Positions 34,469-46,353 of a DNA stretch of 64,000 bases are shown here, piece by piece. Position 1 is the stretch's first letter; each line of letters opens with the position of its first letter. The DNA lies in the NCBI GenBank assembly GCA_029378245.1, contig JARKIF010000056.1, positions 62,001 through 126,000 on the forward strand, given 5' to 3'. Source of the DNA: Roridomyces roridus. Lineage: Eukaryota; Basidiomycota; Agaricomycetes; Agaricales; Mycenaceae. A program made the translations under genes and the position numbers. The notes below the pieces were generated by a model. It was given only the letters and a program-made list of their open reading frames with translations. It ran no database searches and was not told where the DNA came from.

Positions 34469-36997
34469 ATGTCTAACCTCGTCGATGCGTCTGCCGACAA
34501 AGAGCCCTTCACCCTCCACCCAGAAGAAACAAAACGCTCTCAACATTCTAAGCCTGCCCCCACCGGAATTCCTCACTGGGAACTCAGAGCTTCCGACGGT
34601 GCGATTTCAATCGAATGATCCTTGTTCCACTGATACCTATGATAGCTCTTCCAGACGATTCAGAGCCTTCAAGTCCCTCCAATGGCCTTTTCAACTCGAA
34701 CAGGAGGAGTCAGGATGACCACAGCGAGCCCCCGCGCAAACGCGTTAAAACGCGTTCGCTCTCATCCAGTGATGTGAGCAATGCACCGTCTTTCTGCGCT
34801 GCCTGAATACTTACCCGAGCTATAGAACCCTCGTCTACCGCAAGTCGATGATACCTTTCTCGATTTCCGCGTTCGCCCCTGCACCGCCTTTGTGAACAAG
34901 ACGCGCTTTGCTTTCCAGTTGTCAAGTTGCTATCGGTACCTCCTCCTCCGCCCACCCAAGTTTGGCAAAACAACGTTTTTATCCATGCTCAACCAATTTT
35001 ACGACGTGCACGGCGCGGAGACATTCTCCAACTATTTCGACACTGCCGACAATCTCTGCCACACCAATTCCGAGCACAGTCAACACCTGTGTCTCCCTAT
35101 CACGCTCTCTGACATCAGTGTCTTCTCAAATTCCGCTGATTTTGCGAGTTCGCTCAGATGCACCTTACTTAACGACGTGCGCTCGTTCCTAGTCAAATAC
35201 GCGCAGGAACTCGGGTTCTCTGAACCACCTGGTTATCTAGAACACTGGCGGCATGTATCATTGCAGAAGGTGTTGGTGAGTTATTTCTCGATCTCTTTAC
35301 TCCGCCGGGTTCTGACTCTACAACAGGAATTAGTCAAATCGCACGGCAAAACACTCTTCGTCAGCGTGGACTCTTACGATGCGCCCCTCGATAACAGCAT
35401 GCGGTCCCACATCCTATACCCCGGGTGGCAGGGTGCCCTCGTGAAGTACCAGGACATTGCAGAACTGATGGACGAGTATCTTTGGAGTCCTCTCCGGGCT
35501 GGTGGCGACGTCGTTGCCAAGCTACTCGTGGCTGGCACTCTTTCAGTGCAAACCCACGTCCTTCGAGAACTGGTGACTCCGGCCCCAGACCACCTCCAGT
35601 CTTGTTGTGGCTTTACGGAGAACGAGGCTATTCAATTGGCCCAATCGGTCGATCACACACTCGATTTCGCCGAGCTCAGACGACGACACGGAGACTATTC
35701 TTTTGCGTCCGACCAAACCGTCGAAGACATCATCTTCAGCCCCCAAGTGTTGATTGACCACATTTCAGGATCGTCCTCTTCACGGAAGCCGCTGTTCGAT
35801 TTGCTGGGACCTTTGCTCAAGCTCGTCCCGATGCAGTCGGACAAGCCGAACACAGTCACTCAGGAGGGTCTAATTGAGCTCCTCGCGACTGGCGTCGTTG
35901 AAATTGAGTCCGCCCAGGTGGACGATTTGAATGACCTCGATGGCAACTCGGTGTTTTGGGGTGCATTATCTCATGCGGGGGCTCTGACCCACTCTGGAGG
36001 CTCCAAGTCGACATTCAGAATAGCGAACCCTGAAGCTTTGTCATTGGTGAGTATTTGACCGCATTGCCTGGCTCATCCTAAGCCTTGTTCAGATACACGA
36101 CCACATTGACCGCCTCGCGCATGAAAGCTATGACCCTTATGATGTCTTCGGAGGGGACCCCGACGGTTTCGATGGCGAGCTCGATGAGCGATTCAACTTC
36201 GCGACCGCGCTCGACCTCTTCGATTTCTACAACACGCGCGAACCCCTTTTGAATCTGTTATCCCAGGCTCTTCGACACCAGACGTTGGGTGCCTCGGCAA
36301 GAAGCATGAGCCAACTTTGCGAGGCATTCTCGAACTGCTGATGCGCAACAACCTGTGCATGTCGTCGGAATCGCTGAGGCGCACAGAGCCCATCATCTTG
36401 CTACCCGCTGACGTGACTTGTGTCCGTATCTTTGGGGACAGTCCTGATCACATTCGTGAATGGGAGCTCACGACGTTGACATTACACGGGATGTGGCGGG
36501 GTGCGAACCCGATTCCGAACGACGCCGAGCCTTCTGTGGATGCTCTTCGGGCGTTGTTTGAAGAACTATGTCAAGAAGACGAAGAGAGGCTTCTTGCACG
36601 ACCGTATCGAGAACTCGGAGCTGTCAAGGCATCTTCGGTTTACAGTTTCTTCAAGCCCGAGACCGAGTACACTCAGTTCATTGCGGTTGGCGGTGCCAAA
36701 ATTCTGTGGCGACCGAGTATGGTAGAGTTGACTGCACCGACCCCTGTGGAGGATGAGAATGTTGACGGATGGGGTGAGTGGGACGTCAGTCTTCTTCGAT
36801 TTGCAGATGTGCAGGTGGACTATTCGGACTTCGCGGCTGAAGATGAGGCCTATTTTACTGCCTTGAACGACACCGGATCCATTCCAGAAGAGGCCCTACA
36901 GTTGTCCGATTGCGTCTATGGTCCAAATTTCGACCCAGAACAGTTCGAACCAGAAGACGAGGAGTGGGCGCTGATAGAGGAAGACATACAGTATTAG
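34469..36997 (+). pseudogene. AAA-ATPase-like family copy D, 1-bp deletion in last exon
   Basis: Exons 34469-34598, 34646-34773, 34826-35275, 35327-36046, 36093-36997, with the family's four introns and phases. Head with a basic run (PPRKRVKTRS); NTPase with FVNKTRFAFQL, RPPKFGKTTFLSML, LFVSVDSYDAP, VAGTLSVQTHVL, CCGFTENEA; then HAGALTHSGGSKSTFRIA. In exon 5 the frame fails between 36281 and 36292: between the conserved Gln-Thr and Leu-Gly-Lys-Lys positions there are 8 nt where copies E and F have 9. The original frame stops soon after, while the shifted frame stays open to 36997 through WELTTLTLHGMWRGANP and an acidic tail (EDEEWALIEEDIQY). It is closest in sequence to copy F. With the missing base it would be 777 residues. 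Recent decay or sequencing error are both possible. Confidence 0.83.
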
Positions 36998-37030
36998 AAT
37001 AGGATCATCTTTGCTCAACTCGTGATCAGA

Positions 37031-37067
37031 TCAGGTGACCGTGCCCCTCTTGTCTCAAACTACCACC
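37031..37067 (+). promoter_or_regulatory. Family leader motif before copy E
   Basis: TCAGGTGACCGTGCCCCTCT, then TGTCTCAAACTACCACC, directly abutting the ATG at 37068, only 70 bp after the end of copy D. Confidence 0.5.
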
Positions 37068-39496
37068 ATGCCTGCCCTTGTCGATTCATCTACCAACGAT
37101 GAGCTCGCTGAGGTCCGCGCCACACCATCTGATCCTTGCTCGCCAGAAACTCCCGACCATGGCTCCTCCAGGCCGCCCGACGGTACGACTCGGATTTTTG
37201 GTTCTCATCGACGTGCCCTGGCCCCTGATTTAGACCTCTGTCAGACGAGTTTCCGAAATCTACGCCACACTCAGACTTCAAGCGTAGGATTTCAGATGAC
37301 TTGAGTGGAGATGAATCTCCCCGTAAACGCATGAAGCCTTTCAAGTCTGCCGAATCCAAAGTGAGACGTATGCTCGTCCACTCCCATACTGCATGTTAAC
37401 GCCATGCTAGACCCTGCGCTTACCCTCGTCAAATCAACATTTTGTGGAGTTCTACTATGATCCTCGGATTGTCTTTGTCGACAAGACGCGCTTTCTCTTC
37501 CAACTACCCGATCGGTTTCGTTATCTTCTTCTCCGCCCTCATGGGTTTGGAAAAACGACTTTTCTGTCGGCCATGAGCCAATTCTATGATATACATGGAG
37601 GCGATAAATTCCCCGAGTATTTCGGGACTCCGGAGAACACTCGCTCCAACCACAGACAACATCTCTGCCTATGCCTCAAATTGTGGGAAATAGACCGGGG
37701 CGTGCGATACGGATTAGTTTGTGCGCTCCGTGCGTTCCTGGTCAAGTATAAGACGGAGTTGGGCCTCTCCGAATCGTATCATTTGGATGCGCAAGACCAC
37801 GACCCCTTGAAGAGGGTCCTGGTGAGTGGTTCTTCCGGCCTTCTTGATTGGGGGCCCTGACCATACGTTAGGATCTGGTCAGGTCGCACGGGAAAACTCT
37901 CTTCGTCGGTGTTGACGATCATGATGCCCCTCTTCGCAAAAACTTGCGGTCTCGTCCCGGATCGACTGATGAAGATGTCGCGCAGTTGCTCGATAAATAT
38001 CTTTGGAGTCCTCTTCAAGCCGGCGCCGACATTATCCCAAAACTCCTTGTCACCGGCACCCTCTCCTTGCAGACCCCAGTTCTCCAAGATCTGGTCGTCC
38101 CAGCCCCGGACCAACTCTACTCGTGTTGTGGATTCACCGAGAGTGAAACTCTCCGAATGGCTCAAAAGATACTCCCCGAACGCATGATTGATACGAGCAA
38201 ACTCGGAGCACAATGCGGAGGTTACTACTTTGCTTGCGACAGCAACATCTCGGAGCCTCTTGTCCATCCTCAAATATTCATCAACCACCTCTCGAATTTG
38301 TTGTTTCCTCCACGACATTGGGAGAGAGACCCAACAGGAGGCGTACCTCGCTTGTTGTCATCGTTGTTCGATTACCTTCCGCTGGAATCGGTTGACGCGA
38401 ATACAGTAACGATCGATGGGCTCATTCAGTTCATCGCGAGCGGAGCAGTCATGGATGTCGACGAGCTAGATAGCAGCCGTGAACTCGATGGGACCTCCGT
38501 CTACTGGGGAACCCTGTGTCGCGCTGGCGCGCTGACGCATTGCGGTGACTGCAGGTCAACATTGCGCGTAGCGAACCGCCAAGTTTTGTCTTTTGTGAGA
38601 AAGTTTTATTTCTCCCTGATCTCCGGCTGACTTTGGAGCCCCAGATACACTCTCGCATCGACAAGCGCGTTCGCGAGCTCTATGACCCCCACGTGCATGG
38701 CTCATACAGGCCTGATCCCACAAGCGACATTCAAATAACTTGGGACTTTTCCGATGCCTTATTCAGGTATTGCTCGGGTCGTGGGGACCAAAATCTCATT
38801 CAAATCCTAACCCAGCTTCTTCGCGATCAGACGCAACGATCGTTTGGGAAGAAGCGAGAACCTACCTTGAAGGGTGTCCTCGAGCTCATGCTGCGCAATG
38901 TCGACTGCATGCCATATGGGTCTTTAAGACTCCTGGAACCCATCGTCCTGCTACCCAGCAACGTCACGCGTGTCCGTCTCTACGAAACCCGTTCGTATGT
39001 CAACGGTGCGTGGAACTGCCTGTCCACGACTTTGACGCTGCACGGGATGTGGCGGGGAGCGAACCCAACACCGATCGACGCCGAGCCTTCGGTGGACGAC
39101 CTTCGGGAGCTGTTTGAAGAACTGTGTCGAGAAGACAAAGAGACGCTTCTTGCACGACCATATCGAGAACGCGGCGCCACGGGGACATCCCCGGTCGAGA
39201 GTTTCTTCGATCCCTGGTCGCTTTGTACTCAGCTCATCGCGGTTGGCGGTGTCACGATTCTGCTGCGATGCGGCTCGGACTGGGATGTTTATCGAGATGA
39301 CCTTCTTGGGATCGAGGAGCATGCTCCGTTCGCGGATGAAGACGAAGAGTATTTTACGGCCTTGAACGACACCATATCCATGCCCGAGGAGGCCCTAGAG
39401 CTGTCCGATTGCGACCCTGGACCAGATTTCGGCCCAGAACAGTTCACACTGGAAGACGAGGAGTGGACGACGATGATACCGGGCGACATGGAGTAG
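37068..39496 (+). CDS. AAA-ATPase-like (PF09820-type) family copy E, intact
   Basis: Exons 37068-37182, 37245-37360, 37411-37821, 37872-38594, 38645-39496 give 738 residues. The first intron uses the acceptor at 37244; the nearer one (37233) would change frame. Head with DDLSGDESPRKRMK; then FVDKTRFLFQL, P-loop RPHGFGKTTFLSAM (Pro-His-Gly rather than Pro-Pro-x), Walker B-like LFVGVDDHDAP, VTGTLSLQTPVL, CCGFTESET, GTLCRAGALTHCGDCRSTL, and the C-terminal REPTLKGVLELMLRN, TLTLHGMWRGANPTP, LFEELCREDKETLL segments. The tail is acidic (EDEEYFTALNDTISM, EDEEWTTM). ATP binding is likely; the catalytic state of the C-terminal region is uncertain. Copy E lies in tandem behind D, and the LINE starts within about 160 bp of its stop. 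Confidence 0.9.
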
Positions 39497-39963
39497 GATA
39501 TCGTTGTAACACCACGCTAATTCAAGATATATCCAAAACTCTCTTGGCAACAAACCACCACGTAAACTGATCGACGTCTCGAAAACTTTTCGAGGCTTGG
39601 GCATCGGCGCACGTAGTGGTTCTAGCTTACTTCTTTATACTCTTAAAATACACTGAGCGACATGCATCGAAGCCAGGGTGACGCCCCGGCACAAAACCAG
39701 AGAAGCCCAAACCAGCAGTCGACTACTAGTAGCACACATCGCACGACGCGAGCGTCGGGAGGCGCGTCAAAGTTCGCAGGGAAGACGAGGGATGAACTGT
39801 ACGACGTGAGTGAAATAAAATGGACGAAGTTCGAGGCGCCAACGGAGGAGGCGATAAAATACCTCTATGCGAAGGGATACATACCGGACAAGCCAGTCGG
39901 GCTTGGCCATACGATGAGGGGCATAGCTTTGATGCTCCTCCGTGTGGCGGCGGACGCCTCGTC

Positions 39964-39972
39964 AGTAATCAC
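39964..39972. repeat. Left copy of 9-bp target-site duplication
   Basis: AGTAATCAC here matches AGTAATCAC at 40531-40539, directly flanking the nested insertion. Removing the insert and one copy rejoins the ORF1 frame. Confidence 0.8.
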
Positions 39973-40530
39973 AGCTGGCGCACGCCTCCCCCCCAATGAC
40001 ACTTCCTTAAAAGGAAATTTCCTTCGCTTAAAGGCCGAGACGCTGTGATTGGCACTCGCATGACGGACCTTTCAATTGCTGCTGTAGTTCAGTGGTATTA
40101 ATCAAGAATCTGATTTGATCTCTCTTTCCTGTGTCATCGGTTCAATTCTGTTGCTTGACATCCTTTTTGGTGCATTTTTTTGAAGTTCTCCTGTATTGCC
40201 AGACTGAGATCCAGCCGTGAATCAGCGGTTAGACGCGGGTTAGGTTAGTTTCAGACCATGTGTGCTGTCTATGTCCCTGTTCTCCCAACGCGGCCTCGGC
40301 TGTGAGTGGAAGACTCAGAATCCACAGTGAATGGGCGGTTAGGACCAGTATCAGCAGTGAATGGGGTTAGAAACAGTATCAGCAGTGAATTCCTGTGTGG
40401 TTAGGTTCAGTGGCTCAGATTTTACAAAATTCACATTAAAAATGGTTCTGCTCCGGGGCTTGAACTCGCAACCTTTATCTTAACCAAAAAGTCACGTGTA
40501 TTGTCATTGGGGGGGAGGCCAAGGGGGTTT
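39973..40530. mobile_element. 558-bp nested MITE-like insertion in the LINE ORF1
   Basis: Flanked by the 9-bp direct repeat AGTAATCAC. Eleven bases inside each end lies a perfect 18-bp inverted repeat (GCCTCCCCCCCAATGACA at 39984-40001, complement at 40502-40519). The interior contains an A-box-like TAGTTCAGTGG (40085) and B-box-like GGTTCAATTC (40139) on the plus strand, a further tRNA-like stretch reading on the minus strand (40448-40490), and tandem CAGTGAAT...GGTTAG units around 40325-40410. No coding region. Nine-base duplications are typical of Mutator-type transposases, so a MULE-derived MITE is plausible; a fold-back SINE pair is the alternative. Confidence 0.75.
40325..40410. repeat. 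Short tandem units inside the nested insertion
   Basis: Three imperfect units carry CAGTGAAT followed by GGTTAG (for example ATCAGCAGTGAATGGGGTTAG), each roughly 30 nt long. Confidence 0.6.
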
Positions 40531-40539
40531 AGTAATCAC
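40531..40539. repeat. Right copy of 9-bp target-site duplication
   Basis: AGTAATCAC, identical to 39964-39972. Confidence 0.8.
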
Positions 40540-42315
40540 GGCGGATGCGTGTCGCGCGGTGGCCATGCTGATAGAGATGCGTCGGGTCGACAATCTCGTC
40601 GATGATGTGGCGTCCGAGCTACGAAGGCTGGTGAACTCGATAGAGGACGCGCCACCAACCAAGGGAGCGGAGGACCTCCTCACAGCGGCAAACGTTCTCA
40701 CCAACATGGTGTCTGAGCAGACGGCCGAATTGAAAACACTGACAGAACGCCTCGAGGAGGATCTTACAGGCATAGTGGAGCGGACGAAATATACCGCGCA
40801 GGACACCAGACTCCCGGCGCCCGACGAGATGCGCACGTATGCATCTGCTACAGCAGCTACGTCTACGCCACCAAAACACGCCGCCGCGGTGGCAAATGCA
40901 GCTGCCCGCGAACGCATGATCCTCATCAAGCCTGCACCGGACACTCAAAGCTGGATGGCTGGCCTTGGCCCCAAGGAATTAGTACAGAAGGCTCGCATGG
41001 CTATGACACTAATGCAGAACAGAATTCTAGACGAAGCGCCGGTCGGGGCAAACTTTGTCGGTGTATCCACAATGAAGAGCGACGCAGTGGTCCTTCATCT
41101 CAACAGCAAGGAAGCGGCAAAATGGGTCACCAGCAACATAGAAGTTTTCCTGGCTGAAATGGGAGGTACGTCAGTTTACAAAAAGCGTCTATTCAATGTG
41201 GTGGCCGAGTTTGTGCCCGTGTCGTTTGACCCCACCCAGGACGGGGCACTTCACGTTGTGGAGGGCGACAATGGCCTCGCAACGGGGACGTTGGCAGAAG
41301 CACGCTGGATAAAACCTGCGGTGCGACGCAGAGAGGGCCAAAAGGTCGCCCATGCGATCCTCGGATTTTCGGAGCCTCGGGCTGCTAACACCTTTTTACG
41401 GGAGGGGATGTGGATAGAAGGGAAGAAGGTGCATGGCAGGAAGCTCCTGTCCGAGCCCGTACGCTGCATGAAGTGTCAAAGCATCGGAGGGTACCATGTG
41501 GCTGCAAACTGCAAGTCTATACACGAAGTGTGTGCGCGATGTGGAGAAATGCACAGGACTGTTGAATGCATGGCAACGGATGATCAGAAGGCTTGTGCCA
41601 ACTGCAAGAACGCGAAGAGACCGCACCTCGGTCATGGAGCGGCGGATCGCCACTGACCGAGTTTTGTGGATAAACTCCAGGCTGCACTGGAGCGCAATCC
41701 GGATGCGAAGTATGTCTACTTCCCGGTGGAAGAGGACCCGGGGACATGGACAACGGAAGAGGATGAGGATGAGGAGTTCCGTGCAAAAGAGGGGAAGCAA
41801 CCGGAGTGGCAGAGGGAGACGGCCAAGAGGCGCGGACCGGGCCCATCGGGGCATCAGTCGGGAAGGCTCAGGGCAGACATGACGGCAACTGGCCTGTTCG
41901 GCGGAGCTGTGAGGCCAACGGCGGCGAAGGGAACGAACAACATGCATCCCAATCCACAACGAGGAATACAGAGGGAGATGACGGAATTCTTTCCCCAAGG
42001 GCCGTCTATGCACCCGGATCGCGCAAGGCGTATGGACGGAACGACCGGGGAGTCGGACCAGGGCCAGGACAACGGGGAGATGGATATGGACGTTTCGGAT
42101 ACGGAATCTGAGAAGCAGAGGAAAGCTCGGAGCAGGAGGCGAGCAGGGGAGAGGGAGAGGGAGAAGGAGAGGAGGGACCAGCAGGGCGAGCTAATCTTGA
42201 CAGCACTTTCCCCACTGACAACTCCCAGCACACAGCAGCGCATCCCGGATATCCCCCCACTTGAGGATTCACCTCAGCAAGTAGCGAACTCTCCCCCACA
42301 GGGTGAACGACGCTA

Positions 42316-45300
42316 ATGTCTCAAAATGGCCAAAACACCACCATCGGAAGACGCATAACAATCTGGCAGCAAAACCTGAATAAATCACTGGACGCGCAAT
42401 TGGACTTCCTTCACCGTCTTGATCCCAAAATATACGACATAGCCTTAATACAAGAGCCTCACTTCGACTTCCGGGGCTACACGAGGGCAAATCGACATTG
42501 GACTGTCATATACCCACCCGCGCACGGCCCAAAACAGACGGTCACCCGCTCGATAATTTTCGTCAATGTCCGGTTAACTTCTGGTACCTGGACTGAGGTC
42601 CCAATACCCTCGTTGGACGTGACGGCCATGGAAATACATGGCAACTACGGTACGATACGTATAATCAACTTCTATAATGACTGCAACCATAACGACGCAC
42701 TGGATGCTGTTCGGGCGTACATGCGGACCCCCGAGGCCCATCGCTGCCCAGTGTTGCCCTTACGCTACATCTGGGCAGGGGACTTCAATCGCCATCATCT
42801 GGACTGGGATGAGATACGCAATGTGCACTTACTAACTGCGAGGAACCTTGCACTCACACAGCCACTGCTCGACTTGCTTGCACGATACGAGATGAATATG
42901 GCTCTCCCAAAGGATATCCCCACCCTACAGTCCTTCTCCACGGGGAACTACACCAGGACGGACAACGTCTTCTGTTCAGCCTCGCTGCTACCAATGTATA
43001 TCCGCTGCGACACAGACCCTGGCTCACGGCCGGTAAAGACTGACCATATGCCAATTATCCAGGTACTCGAAGTCGACGCAACAGTAACCGACCACGTCCC
43101 GCGGCCAATGTTTCGAAAGACGGACTGGGGCGAGTTCCGCAAGGTCTTGCTCCAGGAGTTGGAGTCGATCCCCCGTCCAGAGAAATACAGAAGCGTGGAA
43201 GAGGTACAGGTTGCAATCAAGACCGTCGATGCAGCCATCCAGCGCACAATCAAAGCGAAGGTCCCGTACTCCAAGCCGTCCCCCTACTGGAAGCGGTGGT
43301 ACTCGGAGACTTTGGATGACCTGCGCAAGGCCAGCGCGAAGCTGGAGCGAATCTCCTACAATCACCGCTTTGCCCCTGACCACCCGGTGCACGCAGAGGC
43401 ACGGGAAAGCCGCACAGAGTACAAGAAGGCAATCCTTGTAGCGAAGGCAGAGCATTGGACGGAGTGGCTGGAAAAACTGATCGGGCTGGGTGTATGGGAT
43501 GTGGGTAAGCTGGTATCAATGGAGCCGTCGGACGGCGGCGCACCAAGGGTACCGATCTTGGAGAAACGTCACCCGAGTACCCGGGTGGTGATGGAGACGG
43601 CGGTGACGGACGAGGAGAAAGCTGACATGTTACGCAGGGAATTCTTCCCCGCAAAGATGCAGACAAGCATGGTCCCTCAGAACCCCACCTATCCCCCGCC
43701 TGCCTGGCAATGGGAACCACTGTCAGATGACTTGATACGGCGGGCCATAGCAAGGATGAAGCCATACAAGGCTACATATCCGGATTCAACGCCCAATTCC
43801 GTACTTCTCCAGGCCACTAACCTTCTGATCCCATATATAGGCCCAATATATCGCTCACTCGACGAGTTGCAACACTTTCCGGAGGGCTGGTCTGATATCC
43901 TCAGTCTAGCCCTGCGGAAACCTGGAAAGCCCAACTACACTGACCCATCAGCACACCGCCCAATAGTTCTCTCCAAGGGACTCCCCCGCCTCTACAACTC
44001 GGCCAAAAACCTGCAGTGCATGGAAGAGGTGGAGGTCGCGGGGATACTCCCAAACAATCACTACGGCGGAAGGGCTGGACGTTCGACGACGGATGCGGTG
44101 CACATGGTGGTGAAGACGATCAAGGATGCATGGCGGGAGGGGAAGGTGGCGAGCATTTTGTGCATGGATGTGAAGGGAGCGTTCCCGAGCGTGGACCTTG
44201 ATCAGCTGGTGCATGACATGCGGATGAGAGGGATACCGGAGGAGCACACGGATTGGCTGCAGCGCCGTTATGCGGCGCGCACCAGCCGGATTAGTTTTGG
44301 GAGTTACATCTCGGAACCGTTCGCCGTGGAAGGTGGGCTCGACCAAGGGGACCCGCACTCACTCTTCGCCTATCTGGTTTACAATTCAGGTTTGGCAGAG
44401 ATTCCGCGGGAGGAGAAGGGGGAGACGTCGGTGGTATATGTGGACGACAACACGCTAATTACAGTGGGGAAGGACTTCAAACAGACCCACAAGAAGCTAC
44501 GCGGCATCATCCAACGGCCCAATGGCGTCGACGACTGGGCAGCGTGCCACAATGCACTATTCGGCCCAGCAAAGTATCAGCTATTGGACGCGACTCGAAA
44601 AAGAGTGCCTCACCCTTTTCTGCTACGGAAGACGGTATCGACTCCTCGCTTCGCTCTCAAACTCGGAAACCACGTCATTAACTCGAGCGAATCAGTCAAG
44701 CTGCTCGGCATACACCTGGACCGGGAATTGCGGTGGAAGGCGCAGGAGGAGGCGGCGGTGGCGAAGGGACAGACATGGCTCGGACAGTGTGCTCGTCTAG
44801 CGCGACCCTCGCGGGGCATCGGCGCCACCGATATGCGCAGACTTTATCTCGCGGTTTGTGTACCTCGGGTGTTCTATGGAGCTGACATCTTTCTGTCGAA
44901 ACCAGCAGTCGGCAAAGAACGAGGAGTGATGAAAAAGTTCCTTACCATTCAACGATGAGCGGCCTTGGCTATCACCGGAGCAATGTCATCCACTCCGACC
45001 GAGGTCGTCGACAAGTATGCCCATCTACTCCCGGTCGAACTTCTGGTGGACAAGATTCGTTTCGGGGCGTCAATGCGACTGGCGACGTTGCCGGCAACCC
45101 ATCCGCTGCACGATGCAGTACGTGACAAGCAATCAGCACGGAAACACCCAAGCACGATAGATGAGATGAGGGGGGTGGACTACTTCACGGAGGACATGGA
45201 GAAGATGGCGGCAGTAAGGTGGAAACCGGGATGGAAATCGAGTATGGCGGTGAGTATACCGAGCTCGAAGGATGAGGCTTTGAAGGCGGAGAAGAACGAT

Positions 45301-46353
45301 GATGCTGAGTGGAAGGTCTACACGGATGGATCGGGCATCGATGGGTATGTGGGAGCCGCGGCTGTCCTGTACAGACGTGGCGAGGAGGTGGAATCATTGC
45401 GGTACGAGTTGGGACGGTTGATGGTACACACTGTCTTTGAGGGGGAGGGAATCGGCGGGGTTTTGGGCATGGTGCTGCTCCAAAGGCAGCCAGAGGTATC
45501 TGGGAAGGTGACTGTGGTGTTCGACAACCAAGCAGCGGTCATGGCTATAGGAGCTCGCAAGTCGGGGCCGGGTCATTGGATTTGGGACAAATGGCATGCA
45601 CTGGCGGAGGAGGTGATGAGGAGGCATCCTGGAGCCAAGCTAACAATTCGATGGGCGCCGGGGCACAGGGACATTCCAGGGAACGAGCGCGCGGATGTGG
45701 AGGCAAAGAGAGCGGCACAAGATCGGCTTTCGTCATCCCGTGATCTAGCACCAACTCTCCAACGTCCACTGCCCTTCAGCAAGTCTGCGGTGCGCCAGGC
45801 CTACAACGGGGAGCTCAAAGCCATCGTTCTCGACAAATGGAAGAGGTCCCGACGCTACGAACGCACGGCGCAATACGATCGGCGGCTACACAAGGGCTCT
45901 TACCTGGCCCTAACTGAAAAGCTCCCTCGCAGCCTTGTGGTGCTTTTACTCCAACTGCGTCCCGGCCATTGCCCTCTTTCCAAGCACCTGCATCGTATCA
46001 ACAAGGCCGACTCCCCCATCTGCCCGTGCTGCCGGCAAGCAGACGAAAGCGTAGCCCATTACCTGCTACACTGCCGAGCACACGCGGACGCACGTCGCCA
46101 ACTCTTCCGCGTCGGAGGCCATCGGACACGCGTGCTGACACACCTGCTGGGAGATACCAAGCTCCAGCAACCCCTTTTTCGCTATATCGCCCGCACCGAG
46201 AGATTTCGCACAGTGCACGGAAACCTCCCTGACCCTCCGGACCCGAGCGCACCCTCCAGGCGACAAGTGTGGGACATGCTCATAAATATCAAGGCCCCAG
46301 TTAATCCTGCGACCTCGAGAGCAGCAGACCCATTCCGCACGATGCCCCCATGA
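42316..46353 (+). pseudogene. LINE ORF2: endonuclease, reverse transcriptase, RNase H
   Basis: One frame from the ATG at 42316 to the TGA at 46351, interrupted by one in-frame TGA at 44956-44958. Endonuclease residues: IWQQNLNKS, IALIQEPHF, YIWAGDFNRHH and KTDHMPI. Reverse transcriptase: ILCMDVKGAFPSVD (motif A), GLDQGDPHSLF (a variant of the usual QG-P loop), VVYVDDNTLI (catalytic DD) and KLLGIHLDRELRW. After the stop: RNase H with KVYTDGSGIDG, VVFDNQAAVMAIGARKSG and RWAPGHRDIPGNERAD, then a zinc-binding CPCCRQADESVAHYLLHC. The stop lies in the linker between RT thumb and RNase H, where CGA to TGA is the simplest change. The full frame spans 1346 codons, a normal length. RT catalytic residues are intact, so a truncated enzyme without RNase H could still be made. 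Confidence 0.88.

Larger units (their letters stand above)
39662..42316 (+). pseudogene. LINE ORF1, gag-like protein with zinc knuckles
   Basis: The reading frame starts at the ATG at 39662, is interrupted by the 558-bp insertion at 39973-40530, and continues in the same frame to the TAA at 42314. A coiled-coil-rich middle (ELKTLTERLEEDLTGIVERT) is followed by CCHC-type knuckles: CMKCQSIGGYHVAANC, CARCGEMHRTVEC and ACANCKNAKRPHLGHGAADRH. At 41654-41656 a TGA stands where the next Cys (TGC/TGT) of such a knuckle would be expected, and the frame goes on unbroken (SFVDKLQAALERNP) into an acidic then Arg-rich tail. The protein would bind element RNA. The TGA and the insertion both inactivate it; an ATG inside the insertion-free part is not needed to explain the frame. 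Confidence 0.8.

Noticed and set aside
44956..44958. TGA in LINE ORF2 as a recoded (selenocysteine) codon
   Set aside because: Fungi generally lack selenocysteine insertion; a CGA to TGA mutation in a decaying element is simpler.
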